Assembly (NCBI RefSeq): GCF_023544465.1
Contig: NZ_JALPVL010000004.1
Location: 186,001 to 250,000 of the forward strand
Origin: Paractinoplanes maris
Lineage (GTDB): Bacteria > Actinomycetota > Actinomycetes > Mycobacteriales > Micromonosporaceae
DNA length: 64,000 nucleotides
Direction: 5' to 3'
In this document: positions 43,296 to 52,534 of the stretch, piece by piece
How positions within the stretch are numbered: the stretch's first letter is position 1
Layout: every line of letters begins with the position of its first letter
Program-made: the position numbers and the translations under genes
Notes under the pieces: model-generated
What the model saw: only the letters and a program-made list of their open reading frames with translations
What the model was told of the DNA's origin: nothing
The model's database searches: none

Positions 43296-44014
43296 GCCGC
43301 CACCTCGTCGAGTTGGCGGATCAACCGGAGGAAGGCCTCTTCGAGGTCGTCGGTGCCGGAACGGGCCCGGATCGCGGCCGGGGTGTCGTCGCCGATCAGA
43401 CGGCCCTCGCGAACGAGCAGCAGGCGGTCGCAGCGGCCGGCCTCGTCCATCACGTGGCTCGACACCAGCAGCGTGGTGCCGGCCGCGGCCAGCTGGTGGA
43501 AGCGGGACCACAGGTCGGCCCGCAGCACCGGGTCCTGCCCCACGGTCGGCTCGTCGAGCACCAGCAGCTTGGGCTCGCCGATCAGCGCGCAGGCCAGCGA
43601 GGCCCGGCTGCGTTGCCCGCCCGAGAGGTTGCCGACGAGCTGGTGGGTGGCCCCGGCCAGGCCGACGTCAGTGATCGCGCGGTCGGCCTCGGCGGCGCCC
43701 AGGCCGTGCAGGGCTGCGAAGTAGCGCGCGTTCTCCCGTACGGAAAGGTCGGCGTAGACGCTCGGAGCCTGCGTCACATAGCCGAGCTCGCGGCGCAGCG
43801 GCGCACTGCCGGCCGGCTGGCCCAGCACGGTGACCTGGCCCGATCGGACGATCTGAACTCCGACGATCGCCCTGATCAGGGTGGTCTTGCCGCTGCCGCT
43901 GGGGCCGAGGAGGCCGGTGACGCTGCCCGCCGGGATGTCGCAGGAGATGCCGTGCAGCACGCGTCTCTTGCCGCGCTCGACGACGAGGTCGCGAACCTCG
44001 ATCGCGTGGGTCAT
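43292..44014 (-). CDS. ABC transporter ATP-binding protein (drug-export type)
   Basis: A 240-residue ATPase with Walker A GLLGPSGSGKTTLIRA, Q-loop LGYVTQAPSVYADLSVRENA, signature NLSGGQRSRASLACAL, Walker B KLLVLDEPTVGQDP and H-loop LLVSSHVMDEAGRCD. All catalytic residues are intact. The ATG at 44014 has GGAGG with a 5-nt spacer; an in-frame ATG at 44035 lies next to the operator palindrome and is less likely. It is the first gene of the operon ATPase-permease-TetR. Confidence 0.92.
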   Translation of the reverse strand: MTHAIEVRDLVVERGKRRVLHGISCDIPAGSVTGLLGPSGSGKTTLIRAIVGVQIVRSGQVTVLGQPAGSAPLRRELGYVTQAPSVYADLSVRENARYFAALHGLGAAEADRAITDVGLAGATHQLVGNLSGGQRSRASLACALIGEPKLLVLDEPTVGQDPVLRADLWSRFHQLAAAGTTLLVSSHVMDEAGRCDRLLLVREGRLIGDDTPAAIRARSGTDDLEEAFLRLIRQLDEVAA

Positions 44015-44029
44015 GGTGGCCTCCGAATA

Positions 44030-44063
44030 ATTCATCAGGTGTTGAAATCAACGGTAGATGAAT
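44030..44063. promoter_or_regulatory. Two-tier palindromic TetR operator
   Basis: An inner palindrome, GTTGA-AA-TCAAC at 44041-44052, is flanked by outer arms ATTCATC (44030-44036) and GATGAAT (44057-44063). All share one centre at 44046.5. The site lies 16-49 bp upstream of the ATPase start codon, where it would cover the promoter. The co-transcribed TetR gene makes it the obvious binding protein, giving feedback control of the exporter operon. Confidence 0.75.
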
Positions 44064-44077
44064 TCCGAGATCGAAAA

Positions 44078-44114
44078 AAGGCCCCGATCCCTTCCGTACG
44101 GGGATCGGGGCCTT
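44078..44114 (-). terminator. Rho-independent terminator of the large disordered protein gene
   Basis: A perfect 14-bp stem, AAGGCCCCGATCCC with GGGATCGGGGCCTT, has a 9-nt loop. Read on the minus strand the hairpin follows the stop codon at 44124 by 9 bp and is followed by a run of six T. It is a textbook intrinsic terminator in a genome where these are uncommon. Confidence 0.88.
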
Positions 44115-44123
44115 CCTGTTCGC

Positions 44124-46322
44124 TCAGAGAGCCATGATGCGGTCCAGGAACTCGCGGTAACCCCGCATCGCCATGCGCATGCTCTCGGTGTCGGGCTTGC
44201 CGTTGCCGCGCAGCGGGTCGAGCTCGTCGCGCTCGGCCAGCAGGGCCTCGGTGAGCTCGTTGACCGCGTCCGTGAGCAGGTCGTGGGCCCGGGTCAGAGC
44301 CGTCTCGGGATCGTCGACGAACTCGGCTTTCACCTCGTGCCAGGCGGCCCGGAAGTGCCGTACGGCGTCGTCGTCCCAGAACGCGATGTGCCCGGCCGCG
44401 ACGTCACCCGGGCGCAGCGGCGCCTCCGGCTCGTCACCGGGACCGTCCGGGGCGGCGCGGCGGCCGCGGCGGGCCGGCTCGGCGTCCTCCAGGCTGGCCG
44501 AGCGGCGCGGCGTGGGCTCGCCGGCGTCCGGCACGTCCGGCTCGTCCGACTCGTCCGGCGACTGAGGCTGCGCCGGCGCCGGGTGCTGGGGCTGGGGCTG
44601 GGGCTGGGTGTCGAGGTCGCCGAAGCTGATGCTCACCTGGGGCTTCTCCTCGCGGGCGGGCTCGGCCGGCTGCGGCTTGGCCACGGGCACCGGGATGCTG
44701 GTCGCGGCCCGCGGCGCCGGGACGCCCGAGACCGGTCCGGCCGCCGGGTCGGGCAGGGCCGGGGTGTAGGCCGGGGGCTGGCCGAAACTCGCACCGAAGG
44801 ACGGGCCGCCGGACACGGGCGCGGCGGAGACCGGGGCGCTCGAGGCCGGCGGGGCGGAGACCGGCGGCGACGAGGTCGGCGCGACGATCGGGTGGGTCGA
44901 GGTGGGCACGGACGCCCAGCCCGAGGCGGCCCGGCGCCCGTCATCCTCGGGGGCGCTCCGGCGACTGTCCTCGTCGGGGCCGGCGAAGCTCTCCCGGCCG
45001 GGGAAAGCGCGGCGGCCGGTCGGCTCCTCGAACCCGGAGCCGGGAAAGGCCCGGCGGCCGGTCGGCTCGTCGGTTTCCGGGCCGGGCGTGGGGCGGCGGC
45101 CGGACAGGTTGTCGGTTTCCGGGCCGGGCGTGGGGCGGCGGCCGGACAGGTTGTCGGTTTCCGGGCCGGGCGTGGGGCGGCGGCCGGACAGGTTGTCGGT
45201 TTCCGGGCCGGACGTGGGGCGGCGGCCGAGCAGGTCGTCGGTTTCCGGGCCGGGCGTGGGGCGGCGGCCGAGCAGGTCGTCGGTCTCAGGGCCGGGCGCG
45301 GGGCGGCGGCCGGACAGGTCGTTGGTTTCCGGGCCGGAGGCGGCGCGGCGGCCGGACAGGTCGTCGGGTCCGGCGCCCGGGCCGGAAACCGGCGCGACCG
45401 CCCCGGCGCCGGAGGTCGGGACACCGGGGTAACCGGTCCGTCCGTTCATGTCATCACGCCCGTTCTCGTCTCGCGTCCCCGCGTGGTCGGGTTCGTCCCC
45501 CCGGCCGGCGGTGCCCGGAACGGCCGGCAGGTCGGCCGCGGCGGATCGCCCGTTCGTCTCGCCCGGCCCGTGCCCGTTGAGACCGGGTCGTGCCTCGGCC
45601 GGGGCGCGCCCGCCGAACAGGAACCGGCTGTTGCGCCCGCCCAGCCCGAAGCCACCGAAATCGCGGTCCCAGGGGTTGCCCCGGCCGGACTCTACGGCCG
45701 GGCCACCGTTCGCGCTCTCGCTCGCGGCGCGGGAGTGATCAGGATCGCCGTCGCCGGTCGCGGGCGGGCCGCTGACCGGTGCGGGGGGCCCGCTGACCGG
45801 GCCCGAGGTCGGTGCGGGCGACGCGCTCACCGGCCCGGGCACCTGGCCCGGGCCGCGGCCGGACGCCCCGAAGGCGCCACCAGGCCCGCCACTCGAACCG
45901 CTGCCGGCCGGACCATCCCCGCCGTGCGGTCCGCGATCGCCGTGCGGTCCGCGATCGCCGAGTGGCCCGCTGCCGCCGAACGGGTCGTTGCCGCCGAACG
46001 GGTCGTTGCCGCCGCCGGGGCTGTGAATCGCCGAGGGCGTGGCCGGGCCGTAGGTGCCCGCGGCGAAGGGCAGCCGGGGCCCGCCCGGGACGGGCTCGCC
46101 GACCGGTGGCTGAGGGCTGGGCGGCCCGCTGACGGAAGCGTCCAGGCCCTCCGACGAGCGCCGTGAGCCCAGCGCCACCATCTCGGTTTCACCCGAATGA
46201 GTGCCCGGCACAGCGGAGGGCTCGGACGTGGCCGCCTCGCTGTCGGCGTCGCGCTCGGCCGGCCAGAATCTGGCCAGTCCGCGCGTCGGCCGAGCGTTGT
46301 CGGGGTTGGACGTCGGCTCCAT
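44124..46322 (-). CDS. Large disordered, repeat-containing protein with a folded C-terminal domain
   Basis: A 732-residue protein of unknown function. Residues about 1-640 are rich in Pro, Gly, Ser, Ala, Asp and Arg and surely disordered. They include GGNDPFGG and GDRGPHG duplications and seven 14-residue repeats (consensus GPETDNLSGRRPTP). The last 90 residues look folded and helical (AGHIAFWDDDAVRHFRAAWH, EVKAEFVDDPETALTRAHDL, LTDAVNELTEALLAERDELD, MRMAMRGYREFLDRIMAL) and resemble a C-terminal domain common in actinobacterial hypothetical proteins. No membrane segment is seen. The ATG at 46322 has GGGAG 10 nt upstream; in-frame starts at 46397 and 46484 are possible. The position beside hisI-trpE is opposite in direction. 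Confidence 0.7.
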   Translation of the reverse strand: MEPTSNPDNARPTRGLARFWPAERDADSEAATSEPSAVPGTHSGETEMVALGSRRSSEGLDASVSGPPSPQPPVGEPVPGGPRLPFAAGTYGPATPSAIHSPGGGNDPFGGNDPFGGSGPLGDRGPHGDRGPHGGDGPAGSGSSGGPGGAFGASGRGPGQVPGPVSASPAPTSGPVSGPPAPVSGPPATGDGDPDHSRAASESANGGPAVESGRGNPWDRDFGGFGLGGRNSRFLFGGRAPAEARPGLNGHGPGETNGRSAAADLPAVPGTAGRGDEPDHAGTRDENGRDDMNGRTGYPGVPTSGAGAVAPVSGPGAGPDDLSGRRAASGPETNDLSGRRPAPGPETDDLLGRRPTPGPETDDLLGRRPTSGPETDNLSGRRPTPGPETDNLSGRRPTPGPETDNLSGRRPTPGPETDEPTGRRAFPGSGFEEPTGRRAFPGRESFAGPDEDSRRSAPEDDGRRAASGWASVPTSTHPIVAPTSSPPVSAPPASSAPVSAAPVSGGPSFGASFGQPPAYTPALPDPAAGPVSGVPAPRAATSIPVPVAKPQPAEPAREEKPQVSISFGDLDTQPQPQPQHPAPAQPQSPDESDEPDVPDAGEPTPRRSASLEDAEPARRGRRAAPDGPGDEPEAPLRPGDVAAGHIAFWDDDAVRHFRAAWHEVKAEFVDDPETALTRAHDLLTDAVNELTEALLAERDELDPLRGNGKPDTESMRMAMRGYREFLDRIMAL
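45071..45364 (-). repeat. Seven in-frame 42-bp tandem repeats
   Basis: Seven 42-bp units start at 45071, 45113, 45155, 45197, 45239, 45281 and 45323. They encode 14-residue copies of GPETDNLSGRRPTP with variants DDLLGRR and SGPET. The three copies from 45071 are nearly identical, so recent expansion is likely. Flanking sequence (EEPTGRRAFPG, DEPTGRRAFPG) is an older, diverged form of the same unit. Confidence 0.93.
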
Positions 46323-46525
46323 CGGTTTGAGACTCCCGTCGCTGCGGCTCCGCCACCCGCTCACCTGAGCTGCGGTAACCCTCTCGGAGGCGGTCATCAG
46401 CACCCCTGGCAGGGTGCAACGCACGACGACGGTACCTAACCAGCCGGTCCGAGGCACTACCCGTGCCCGGATCGTGGCCCCCACCGCGGCACGACCGTGC
46501 GCCCGGCATGGGGGAGAATCGTCGC

Positions 46526-46885
46526 GTGGCAGTCAAGACCGAACTGGATCCGGCCATCGCGGCCAAGCTCAAGCGCACCCCCGACGGGCTCGTCGCGGCG
46601 ATCGTGCGCGAGCACGGCAGCGGTGACGTGCTCATGCTGGCCTGGATGGACGACGAGGCGTTGCACCGCACGCTGACCACCGGGCGGGCGACCTACTGGT
46701 CGCGCAGCCGGCAGGAGTACTGGGTGAAGGGCGCGACCTCCGGCCACCACCAGTACGTGCACGGCGTCGCCCTCGACTGCGACGGCGACGCGTTGCTGGT
46801 CACGGTCGAGCAGGTCGGCGCGGCCTGCCACACCGGCGAGCGCACCTGCTTCTTCGACGAGTTGCCGGTGGTGACCGGGTCGTGA
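46526..46885 (+). CDS. hisI: Phosphoribosyl-AMP cyclohydrolase
   Basis: A 119-residue zinc enzyme that opens the purine ring of PR-AMP to give ProFAR, the third step of histidine synthesis. Family blocks are [40 protein letters not shown], the metal-binding Asp cluster [11 protein letters not shown] and the Cys pair region [14 protein letters not shown]. There is no fused HisE domain. The GTG at 46526 ([17 protein letters not shown]) has GGGGGA about 10 nt upstream; an ATG at 46508 is an alternative. Its stop overlaps the trpE start by 4 bp, so one histidine gene and the first tryptophan gene are translationally coupled. Confidence 0.95.
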   Translation: MAVKTELDPAIAAKLKRTPDGLVAAIVREHGSGDVLMLAWMDDEALHRTLTTGRATYWSRSRQEYWVKGATSGHHQYVHGVALDCDGDALLVTVEQVGAACHTGERTCFFDELPVVTGS

Positions 46886-48414
46886 CCAGCGGAGCGGTCC
46901 ATCCCGACGAGGCGGCTTTCCTGCGCGAGCGGCGCCGCGTGGTCCCCGTCACCCGCCGGCTGCTGGCCGACGGCGAGACCCCGGTCGGGGTCTACACGAA
47001 GCTGGCCGGCGGCCCCGGCACCTTCCTGCTGGAGTCGGCCGAGCAGGGTGCGGGCCCGTCCGGCGCGGCCTGGTCGCGCTATTCGTTCGTCGGCGTGCGC
47101 AGCGCGGCGACGCTGGTCGAGCGGGACGGCGAGGCGCACTGGCTGGGCTCGCCGCCCACGGGCGTGCCGCTCGACGGCGACCCGGTGACCGCGCTCCGCG
47201 AGACGGTCGCGGCGCTGGCCGACGGCCCGTCCGCCGACGACCTGCCGCCGCTGACCGGCGGCATGGTCGGCTACCTGAGCTACGACCTCGTCCGGCGTTT
47301 CGAGCGCCTGCCGAGTTCGGCGACCGACGACCTGGCCCTGCCCGAGCTGGGCATGATGCTCGCCACCGACCTCGTCGTGCTCGACCATTACGACGGCTCG
47401 GCCGTCCTGGTGGCCAACGCGGTGCTGGCCGACGACGCCGACGACCAGGCCAAGCGGGCGGCCTATCACAACGCGGTGGGCCGGCTCGACGCGATGACCA
47501 CGGCGCTGTCCCGCCCGACCCCGCCGATGATCTCCACGGTGGAGCGCCGGCCGGCCGGGGAGCCGGTCAGCCGGACCGCGCCGGGGGAGTATCAGAAGGC
47601 GGTCGACGAGGCCAAGGAGGCGATCCGGGCCGGCGAGTGCTTCCAGATCGTCGTGGCCCAGCGCTTCGAGCGGCCCACCGACGCCGACCCGCTCGACGTC
47701 TACCGGGTGCTGCGGGCCACCAACCCCAGCCCGTACATGTATCTATTGCGCTTCGACGACTTCGACATCGTCGGCTCGTCCCCCGAGGCCCACCTCAAGG
47801 TCAGCGCCGACGAGGAGGGCACCCGCCGCGCGCTGCTGCACCCGATCGCCGGCACCCGCTGGCGTGGCGCCACCCCGGAGCAGGACAACGCCCTGGCCGC
47901 CGAGCTGCTGGCCGACCCCAAGGAGCGCGCCGAGCACGTCATGCTGGTCGACCTGGGGCGCAACGACCTGGGCCGGGTGTGCCGGGCCGGCTCGGTCGAG
48001 GTGCCGGAGTTCGCCCGCATCGAGCGCTACAGCCATGTCATGCACATCGTCTCGACGGTCACCGGTGAGCTGCGCGACGACCGGTCGGCGTTCGACGCGC
48101 TGGCCGCGACGTTCCCGGCGGGCACGTTGTCGGGCGCGCCCAAGGTGCGCGCCATGGAGATCATCGAGTCGCTCGAGCCGACCCGCCGCGGCCTGTACGG
48201 CGGCACGGTCGGCTACTTCGGGTTCGCCGGTGACATGGACATGGCGATCGCGATCCGCACCGCGCTGATCAAGGACGGGGTGGCCTACGTGGGCGCCGGG
48301 GCGGGCATCGTGGCCGACTCCGACCCGGCCGCCGAGGAGCAGGAGACCCGTAACAAGGCGGCCGCGGTGCTGGCCGCGATCGCCTCCGCCGAGACGCTGC
48401 GCGCGGCTCGATGA
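46882..48414 (+). CDS. trpE: Anthranilate synthase component I
   Basis: A 510-residue TrpE that makes anthranilate from chorismate and ammonia delivered by a TrpG subunit (not in the window). The N-terminal domain includes [10 protein letters not shown], close to the LLES motif of tryptophan feedback inhibition. The catalytic chorismate domain has [69 protein letters not shown] and [19 protein letters not shown]. The GTG overlaps the hisI stop and the stop overlaps the next start. With no gap, a classical trp leader/attenuator cannot sit directly before trpE. Confidence 0.96.
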   Translation: MTSGAVHPDEAAFLRERRRVVPVTRRLLADGETPVGVYTKLAGGPGTFLLESAEQGAGPSGAAWSRYSFVGVRSAATLVERDGEAHWLGSPPTGVPLDGDPVTALRETVAALADGPSADDLPPLTGGMVGYLSYDLVRRFERLPSSATDDLALPELGMMLATDLVVLDHYDGSAVLVANAVLADDADDQAKRAAYHNAVGRLDAMTTALSRPTPPMISTVERRPAGEPVSRTAPGEYQKAVDEAKEAIRAGECFQIVVAQRFERPTDADPLDVYRVLRATNPSPYMYLLRFDDFDIVGSSPEAHLKVSADEEGTRRALLHPIAGTRWRGATPEQDNALAAELLADPKERAEHVMLVDLGRNDLGRVCRAGSVEVPEFARIERYSHVMHIVSTVTGELRDDRSAFDALAATFPAGTLSGAPKVRAMEIIESLEPTRRGLYGGTVGYFGFAGDMDMAIAIRTALIKDGVAYVGAGAGIVADSDPAAEEQETRNKAAAVLAAIASAETLRAAR

Positions 48415-48962
48415 GCCGGCGCTCCTACCTGCTGTCGCTGCTGGCCTGCCTGGCCGGTGCCGGCTTGGCGGCGTACGGGGCCACCCGCACCTGGTCGGTG
48501 CTGGAGGTGCCCCGGCCCGGCATGTCCGAGTTGCGCACCGAGCGGACCGGTGCCGACGTCGCGCCCTGGGTGATCGGCCTGGCCCTGGTCGGCCTGGCCG
48601 GCACCGGGGCGTTGCTGGCCACGCACGGCCGGCTCCGGCGCGGCGTGGGCGTTCTGCTCGCCCTGGTGGGGGCGGGTGTGGTCGTCGGCGCGATCGCCGG
48701 CCGGGTCGGTCTCGACCCGGGAGCGGCCGGCGCGGGCGGCACGGTGTGGCCGGTGGCCTGCGCCTTCGGCGGCGCGGTGGTGGCGCTGGGCGGGCTGACT
48801 GCCGCGCGTCAGGGTCATCGGTGGCCGCGCATGTCGGCCCGGTACGACCGGAAGCCCGCACCGCCGACGGCGGCGCCGGCACCGGCCGGTCTCAACACCA
48901 AGCCGGTCGACAACCGTGCCGCATGGGATTCCCTGGACCGCGGTGACGACCCGACCGCGTAG
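48411..48962 (+). CDS. Trp biosynthesis-associated membrane protein (TIGR02234-like)
   Basis: A 183-residue protein with four hydrophobic helices (about 5-24, 51-69, 77-95, 112-130) and a Pro/Ala-rich tail. The pattern RSYLLSLLACLAGAGLAAYG, then TRTWSVLEVPRPGM and the position after trpE match the Trp operon-associated membrane protein of actinobacteria. Its function is unknown. The ATG overlaps the trpE stop (ATGA). The last codons (DDPTA) and the stop lie in the first unit of a 24-bp repeat that runs past the gene end. Confidence 0.88.
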   Translation: MSRRSYLLSLLACLAGAGLAAYGATRTWSVLEVPRPGMSELRTERTGADVAPWVIGLALVGLAGTGALLATHGRLRRGVGVLLALVGAGVVVGAIAGRVGLDPGAAGAGGTVWPVACAFGGAVVALGGLTAARQGHRWPRMSARYDRKPAPPTAAPAPAGLNTKPVDNRAAWDSLDRGDDPTA

Positions 48963-49016
48963 GAAGGCGACGACCCGACCGCGTAAGAAGGCGACGACCC
49001 GACTGCTTGAAAGGGC
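48945..49016. repeat. Three 24-bp repeats spanning a stop codon
   Basis: Units starting GACGACCCGACCGCGTA begin at 48945, 48969 and 48993, with a decayed fourth near 49017. The first unit supplies the final residues and stop of the Trp-associated membrane protein gene; the others are untranslated. Confidence 0.8.
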
Positions 49017-49037
49017 GGCGAGCCGACCGCGCAGGAC

Positions 49038-49301
49038 TCAGCGCGTGTGGGCGAGCTCGCGCCGGTCGGGGCGGCGGGCCACCAGGGCGGCGACCTCGCG
49101 GCTCAGCGCGGCGCTGGCCTCGTGGCGGGCGCGGATCTCCAGGGTGGCCGCCCAGGCGTTGTCGCGGGCGGTGCGCACCTTGTCGTCGCCGATCACGCGG
49201 CGCTGCACGCCGGTGACGAGCTCGGCGGCGGCGGAGACGAGGGCGCGGGAGACGGTGACGAAGCCGGCGGGCTCGGTCTCGACTGTCCGGGTAGCGGCCA
49301 C
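49038..49301 (-). CDS. Unknown 87-residue helical protein
   Basis: A small reading frame on the opposite strand between the Trp-associated membrane protein gene and trpC. The product is charged and mostly helical (TVSRALVSAAAELVTGVQRR, DNAWAATLEIRARHEASAAL, SREVAALVARRPDRRELAHT) with no membrane segment. The GTG at 49301 has GGAG 6 nt upstream; a GTG at 49313 would overlap that site. Codon bias matches real genes, with G/C at third positions. No family is recognised. Confidence 0.55.
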   Translation of the reverse strand: MAATRTVETEPAGFVTVSRALVSAAAELVTGVQRRVIGDDKVRTARDNAWAATLEIRARHEASAALSREVAALVARRPDRRELAHTR

Positions 49302-49625
49302 GGCAAACTCCACATCGATCGCTCTGAGCTGGCTGGCGTTCGCTGACGCCGGGAACCAGTCTGCCTCGGCCTCATCATGACCGGACCCTATTTCCGGTGC
49401 GTGACGACTCCGTCAACACGCTGTGGGATCCACCGATCAGATGAGGTGTCCCTGCACAGCGGGCCGGAGAGCGCGTGACCGCTGTGACCGAAGTGACAGA
49501 ACGCGCCCGAGCAGGCCGCATTATGCCCCAGGCCACCTGGTGAGGCGGGCCATACCCCGGGGCGCCTCGAGCGACCACGACCTCCTAGCATCGGGCGGAG
49601 GACACCCGGAGAGGGGAGTCGTTTC
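49302..49625. other. Intergenic region upstream of trpC
   Basis: A gap of 324 bp between the divergent small gene and trpC. It contains two AT-richer patches (near 49380-49440 and 49480-49530) and ends in GGAGAGGGGAG, the ribosome-binding region of trpC. I see no Trp-rich leader peptide, T-box or clear terminator-antiterminator pair. A promoter for trpC-trpB-trpA is likely here, but I cannot place it. Confidence 0.5.
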
Positions 49626-50477
49626 GTGACATCCGATCAGCAGGCGCAAGCGGGTTCTGGCGGACCGCAGAACGTGCTGGAGGAGATCCTCGCCGGAGTG
49701 CGCGAGGACGTGGCCGTCCGGCAGGAGCAGGTGCCGCTGGAGCAGGTACGGGAGGCCGCAGCCGCGGCGCCGCCGGCCATCGACGCCTATGCGGCGTTGC
49801 GCAAGGCCGGCGTGGCCGTGATCGCCGAGGTGAAGCGGTCGTCGCCGTCCAAGGGGGCGCTGGCCGACATCCCCGACCCGGCCGAGCTCGCCGGTGAGTA
49901 CGCGGCGGGCGGCGCCCGTTGCATCAGCGTGCTCACCGAGGGCCGGTGGTTCGGCGGGTCGCTCGACGACCTCAAGGCCGTGCGCGCCTCGGTGCAGATC
50001 CCGGTGCTCCGCAAGGATTTCGTGGTCTCCAGTTATCAGGTGCACGAGGCCCGCGCCCACGGCGCCGACCTGGTGCTGCTCATCGTCGCGGCGCTCGAGC
50101 AGAACGTGCTCGTCGGCCTGCTCGAGCGGATCGAGTCGCTCGGCATGACCGCGCTGGTCGAGGTGCACAACGAGGAGGAGGCCGACCGTGCCCTGGAGGC
50201 GAACGCCAAGGTCATCGGGGTCAACGCCCGCGACCTGCGCACACTCGAGGTCGACCGGTCGGTCTTCGAGCGCATCGCGCCCGGCCTGCCCAACAATGTC
50301 GTGAAGATCGCCGAGTCGGGGGTGCGCGGGCCGCACGACCTGATCCGGTATGCGTCCGCGGGCGCCGATGCCGTGCTGGTGGGGGAGGGTCTGGTGACCC
50401 AGAAATCGCCGCGGGACGCGGTGGCCGAGCTGGTCAACGCGGGCAACCACCCGGCGACGCCGAGGCCGGTGCGATGA
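49626..50477 (+). CDS. trpC: Indole-3-glycerol phosphate synthase
   Basis: A 283-residue TIM-barrel enzyme that turns CdRP into indole-3-glycerol phosphate with loss of CO2 and water. Active-site blocks are [17 protein letters not shown] (catalytic Lys region), [37 protein letters not shown] (second catalytic Lys), [30 protein letters not shown] and [10 protein letters not shown]. No TrpF domain is fused to it. The GTG has a strong GGAGAGGGGAG region upstream. The stop overlaps the trpB ATG. Confidence 0.96.
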   Translation: MTSDQQAQAGSGGPQNVLEEILAGVREDVAVRQEQVPLEQVREAAAAAPPAIDAYAALRKAGVAVIAEVKRSSPSKGALADIPDPAELAGEYAAGGARCISVLTEGRWFGGSLDDLKAVRASVQIPVLRKDFVVSSYQVHEARAHGADLVLLIVAALEQNVLVGLLERIESLGMTALVEVHNEEEADRALEANAKVIGVNARDLRTLEVDRSVFERIAPGLPNNVVKIAESGVRGPHDLIRYASAGADAVLVGEGLVTQKSPRDAVAELVNAGNHPATPRPVR

Positions 50478-51715
50478 GCGCCCCCTCGTTGCCCGACCTG
50501 TCCGGCCATTTCGGGCGTTACGGCGGCCGGTTCGTCCCGGAGGCCCTGGTCCGGGCGCTCGACGAGCTCGACGCCGCCTACCGGTCGGCCAAGGCCGACC
50601 CGGCCTTCCGGGCCCGGTTCGACGATCTGCTGGTCAACTACGCCGGCGTGCCGTCGCTGCTCTACCGGGCCGAGCGGCTCTCCGAGAAGCTGGGCGCCGA
50701 GATCCTGCTCAAGCGGGAGGATCTCAACCACACCGGCGCCCACAAGGTCCGCAACGTGCTGGGGCAGGCGCTGCTGGCCAAGCGGATGGGCAAGCCCCGG
50801 GTGATCGCCGAGACCGGTGCCGGTCAGCACGGGGTGGCCAGCGCCACCGCGGCCGCCCTGCTCGACCTCGAGTGCGTGGTCTACATGGGTGAGACCGACA
50901 CCGAGCGGCAGGCGCTCAACGTGGCCCGCATGCGCATGCTGGGCGCCACGGTCGTGCCGGTCACCAACGGCTCGCGCACGCTCAAGGACGCGCTCAACGA
51001 GGCGCTGCGCGACTGGGTGGCCAGCGTCGACACCACGCACTACCTGCTCGGCACGGCGGCCGGCCCGCACCCGTTCCCCGAGATCGTGCGCGATTTTGTG
51101 GGCGGCATCGGCGTCGAGGCCCGCGAGCAGTGCCTGGCCATGCTGGGCCGGCTGCCCGACGCGGTGGCGGCCTGCGTGGGTGGCGGCTCCAACGCGATCG
51201 GCATCTTCCACGCGTTCGTCCCCGACGAGTCGGTGCAGCTCTACGGCTTCGAGGCGGGCGGCGACGGGGTGGACACGGGACGGCACGCGGCGTCGATCAC
51301 CGGCGGCTCGTCGGGTGTGCTGCACGGCGCCCGGACGTACGTCCTGCAGGACGAGGACGGCCAGACGGTCGAGTCCCACTCGATCTCGGCCGGTCTGGAC
51401 TACCCGGGGGTCGGGCCCGAGCACGCCTGGCTGCACGACACCGGCCGCGCCGAGTACGAGCCGGTCACCGACGACGAGGCGATGGCCGCGTTCCAGCTGC
51501 TCTGCCGCACCGAGGGCATCATCCCGGCCATCGAGAGCGCGCACGCGCTGGCCGGTGTCGCCCGCATCGCGCCGCTGCTGCGCGCGGAGCTGGGCCGCAC
51601 ACCGACCATCGTGGTCAACCTGTCCGGCCGCGGTGACAAGGACGTGCACACCGCGGGCGCCTACTTCGGCATCCTCGACCCGGTCGAGGCGCTGGTCCCG
51701 GGGGAGAACGCGTGA
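50474..51715 (+). CDS. trpB: Tryptophan synthase beta chain
   Basis: A 413-residue PLP enzyme that joins indole and serine to form tryptophan. The PLP lysine is K91 in [16 protein letters not shown]. Further blocks are [33 protein letters not shown], the phosphate-binding [31 protein letters not shown] and [13 protein letters not shown]. It forms an alpha2-beta2 complex with TrpA, with an indole tunnel between the sites. The ATG overlaps the trpC stop and its stop overlaps the trpA GTG. Confidence 0.97.
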   Translation: MSAPSLPDLSGHFGRYGGRFVPEALVRALDELDAAYRSAKADPAFRARFDDLLVNYAGVPSLLYRAERLSEKLGAEILLKREDLNHTGAHKVRNVLGQALLAKRMGKPRVIAETGAGQHGVASATAAALLDLECVVYMGETDTERQALNVARMRMLGATVVPVTNGSRTLKDALNEALRDWVASVDTTHYLLGTAAGPHPFPEIVRDFVGGIGVEAREQCLAMLGRLPDAVAACVGGGSNAIGIFHAFVPDESVQLYGFEAGGDGVDTGRHAASITGGSSGVLHGARTYVLQDEDGQTVESHSISAGLDYPGVGPEHAWLHDTGRAEYEPVTDDEAMAAFQLLCRTEGIIPAIESAHALAGVARIAPLLRAELGRTPTIVVNLSGRGDKDVHTAGAYFGILDPVEALVPGENA

Positions 51716-52515
51716 GCATCGCCGAGGTCTTCGCCAAGGCCCGCGCGGAGGACCGCGCGGTGCTGGTCGGCTGCATGCCGGCCGGCTTCCCGACCGTCGA
51801 GGACAGCATCGCCTCGATGATCGCGATGCACGAGGCCGGCTGCGACGTGATCGAGGTCGAGCTGCCCTACTCCGACCCGGTGATGGACGGCCCGGTCATC
51901 CAGCGGGCCAGCGACATCGCGCTGAGCCGCGGGGTGCGCACCGGCGACACGCTGCGGATCATCGAGGCGGTCGCGGGCACGGGCGCCCCGGTCGTGCTGA
52001 TGACCTATTGGAACCCGGTGGAGAAGTACGGGGTCAACGCGTTCGCCCGGGACCTGTCGGCGGCCGGCGCCACCGGCATGATCACGCCCGACCTGATCCC
52101 GGACGAGGCGGCCGAGTGGATCGCCGCCGCCGACGAGCACCGGCTCGACCGGACGTTCCTGGTCTCGCCCTCCTCGACCGACGACCGCCTGGCCATGACG
52201 GTCGCGCACTGCCGCGGCTTCGTCTACGCGACCGCGCTGATGGGTGTCACCGGCGCCCGCACCTCGGTGTCCTCGCAGGCCCCGGAGCTGGTCGACCGGG
52301 TGCGGCACACCAATCCGGACATGCCGGTGGGGGTGGGTCTCGGGGTGGGCACCGGCGCGCAGGCGGCCGAGGTGGCCGGTTTCGCCGACGGGGTGATCGT
52401 GGGCAGTGCGCTGATCCGGCAGGTGCTCGAAGCCCCCGACCGGGCCACCGGGTTGTCCCGGCTCCGGACGCTGAGCGCGGAACTGGCCGAGGGTGTGCGT
52501 AACCCGGTCAAGTGA
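51712..52515 (+). CDS. trpA: Tryptophan synthase alpha chain
   Basis: A 267-residue TIM-barrel lyase that splits indole-3-glycerol phosphate into indole and glyceraldehyde 3-phosphate. The catalytic Glu lies in [20 protein letters not shown] and the catalytic Asp region in [15 protein letters not shown]. Other blocks are [31 protein letters not shown] and [14 protein letters not shown]. The GTG overlaps the trpB stop by 4 bp. Lgt follows 19 nt after the stop. Confidence 0.96.
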   Translation: MSIAEVFAKARAEDRAVLVGCMPAGFPTVEDSIASMIAMHEAGCDVIEVELPYSDPVMDGPVIQRASDIALSRGVRTGDTLRIIEAVAGTGAPVVLMTYWNPVEKYGVNAFARDLSAAGATGMITPDLIPDEAAEWIAAADEHRLDRTFLVSPSSTDDRLAMTVAHCRGFVYATALMGVTGARTSVSSQAPELVDRVRHTNPDMPVGVGLGVGTGAQAAEVAGFADGVIVGSALIRQVLEAPDRATGLSRLRTLSAELAEGVRNPVK

Positions 52516-52520
52516 ACCGG

Positions 52521-52526
52521 TAGCGT
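52521..52526 (+). promoter_or_regulatory. Putative -10 element of lgt
   Basis: TAGCGT is followed by 8 nt and the GTG start of lgt. There is no Shine-Dalgarno sequence. Lgt may thus be transcribed as a leaderless mRNA as well as from the trp operon. Confidence 0.4.
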
Positions 52527-52534
52527 GTGCACCC

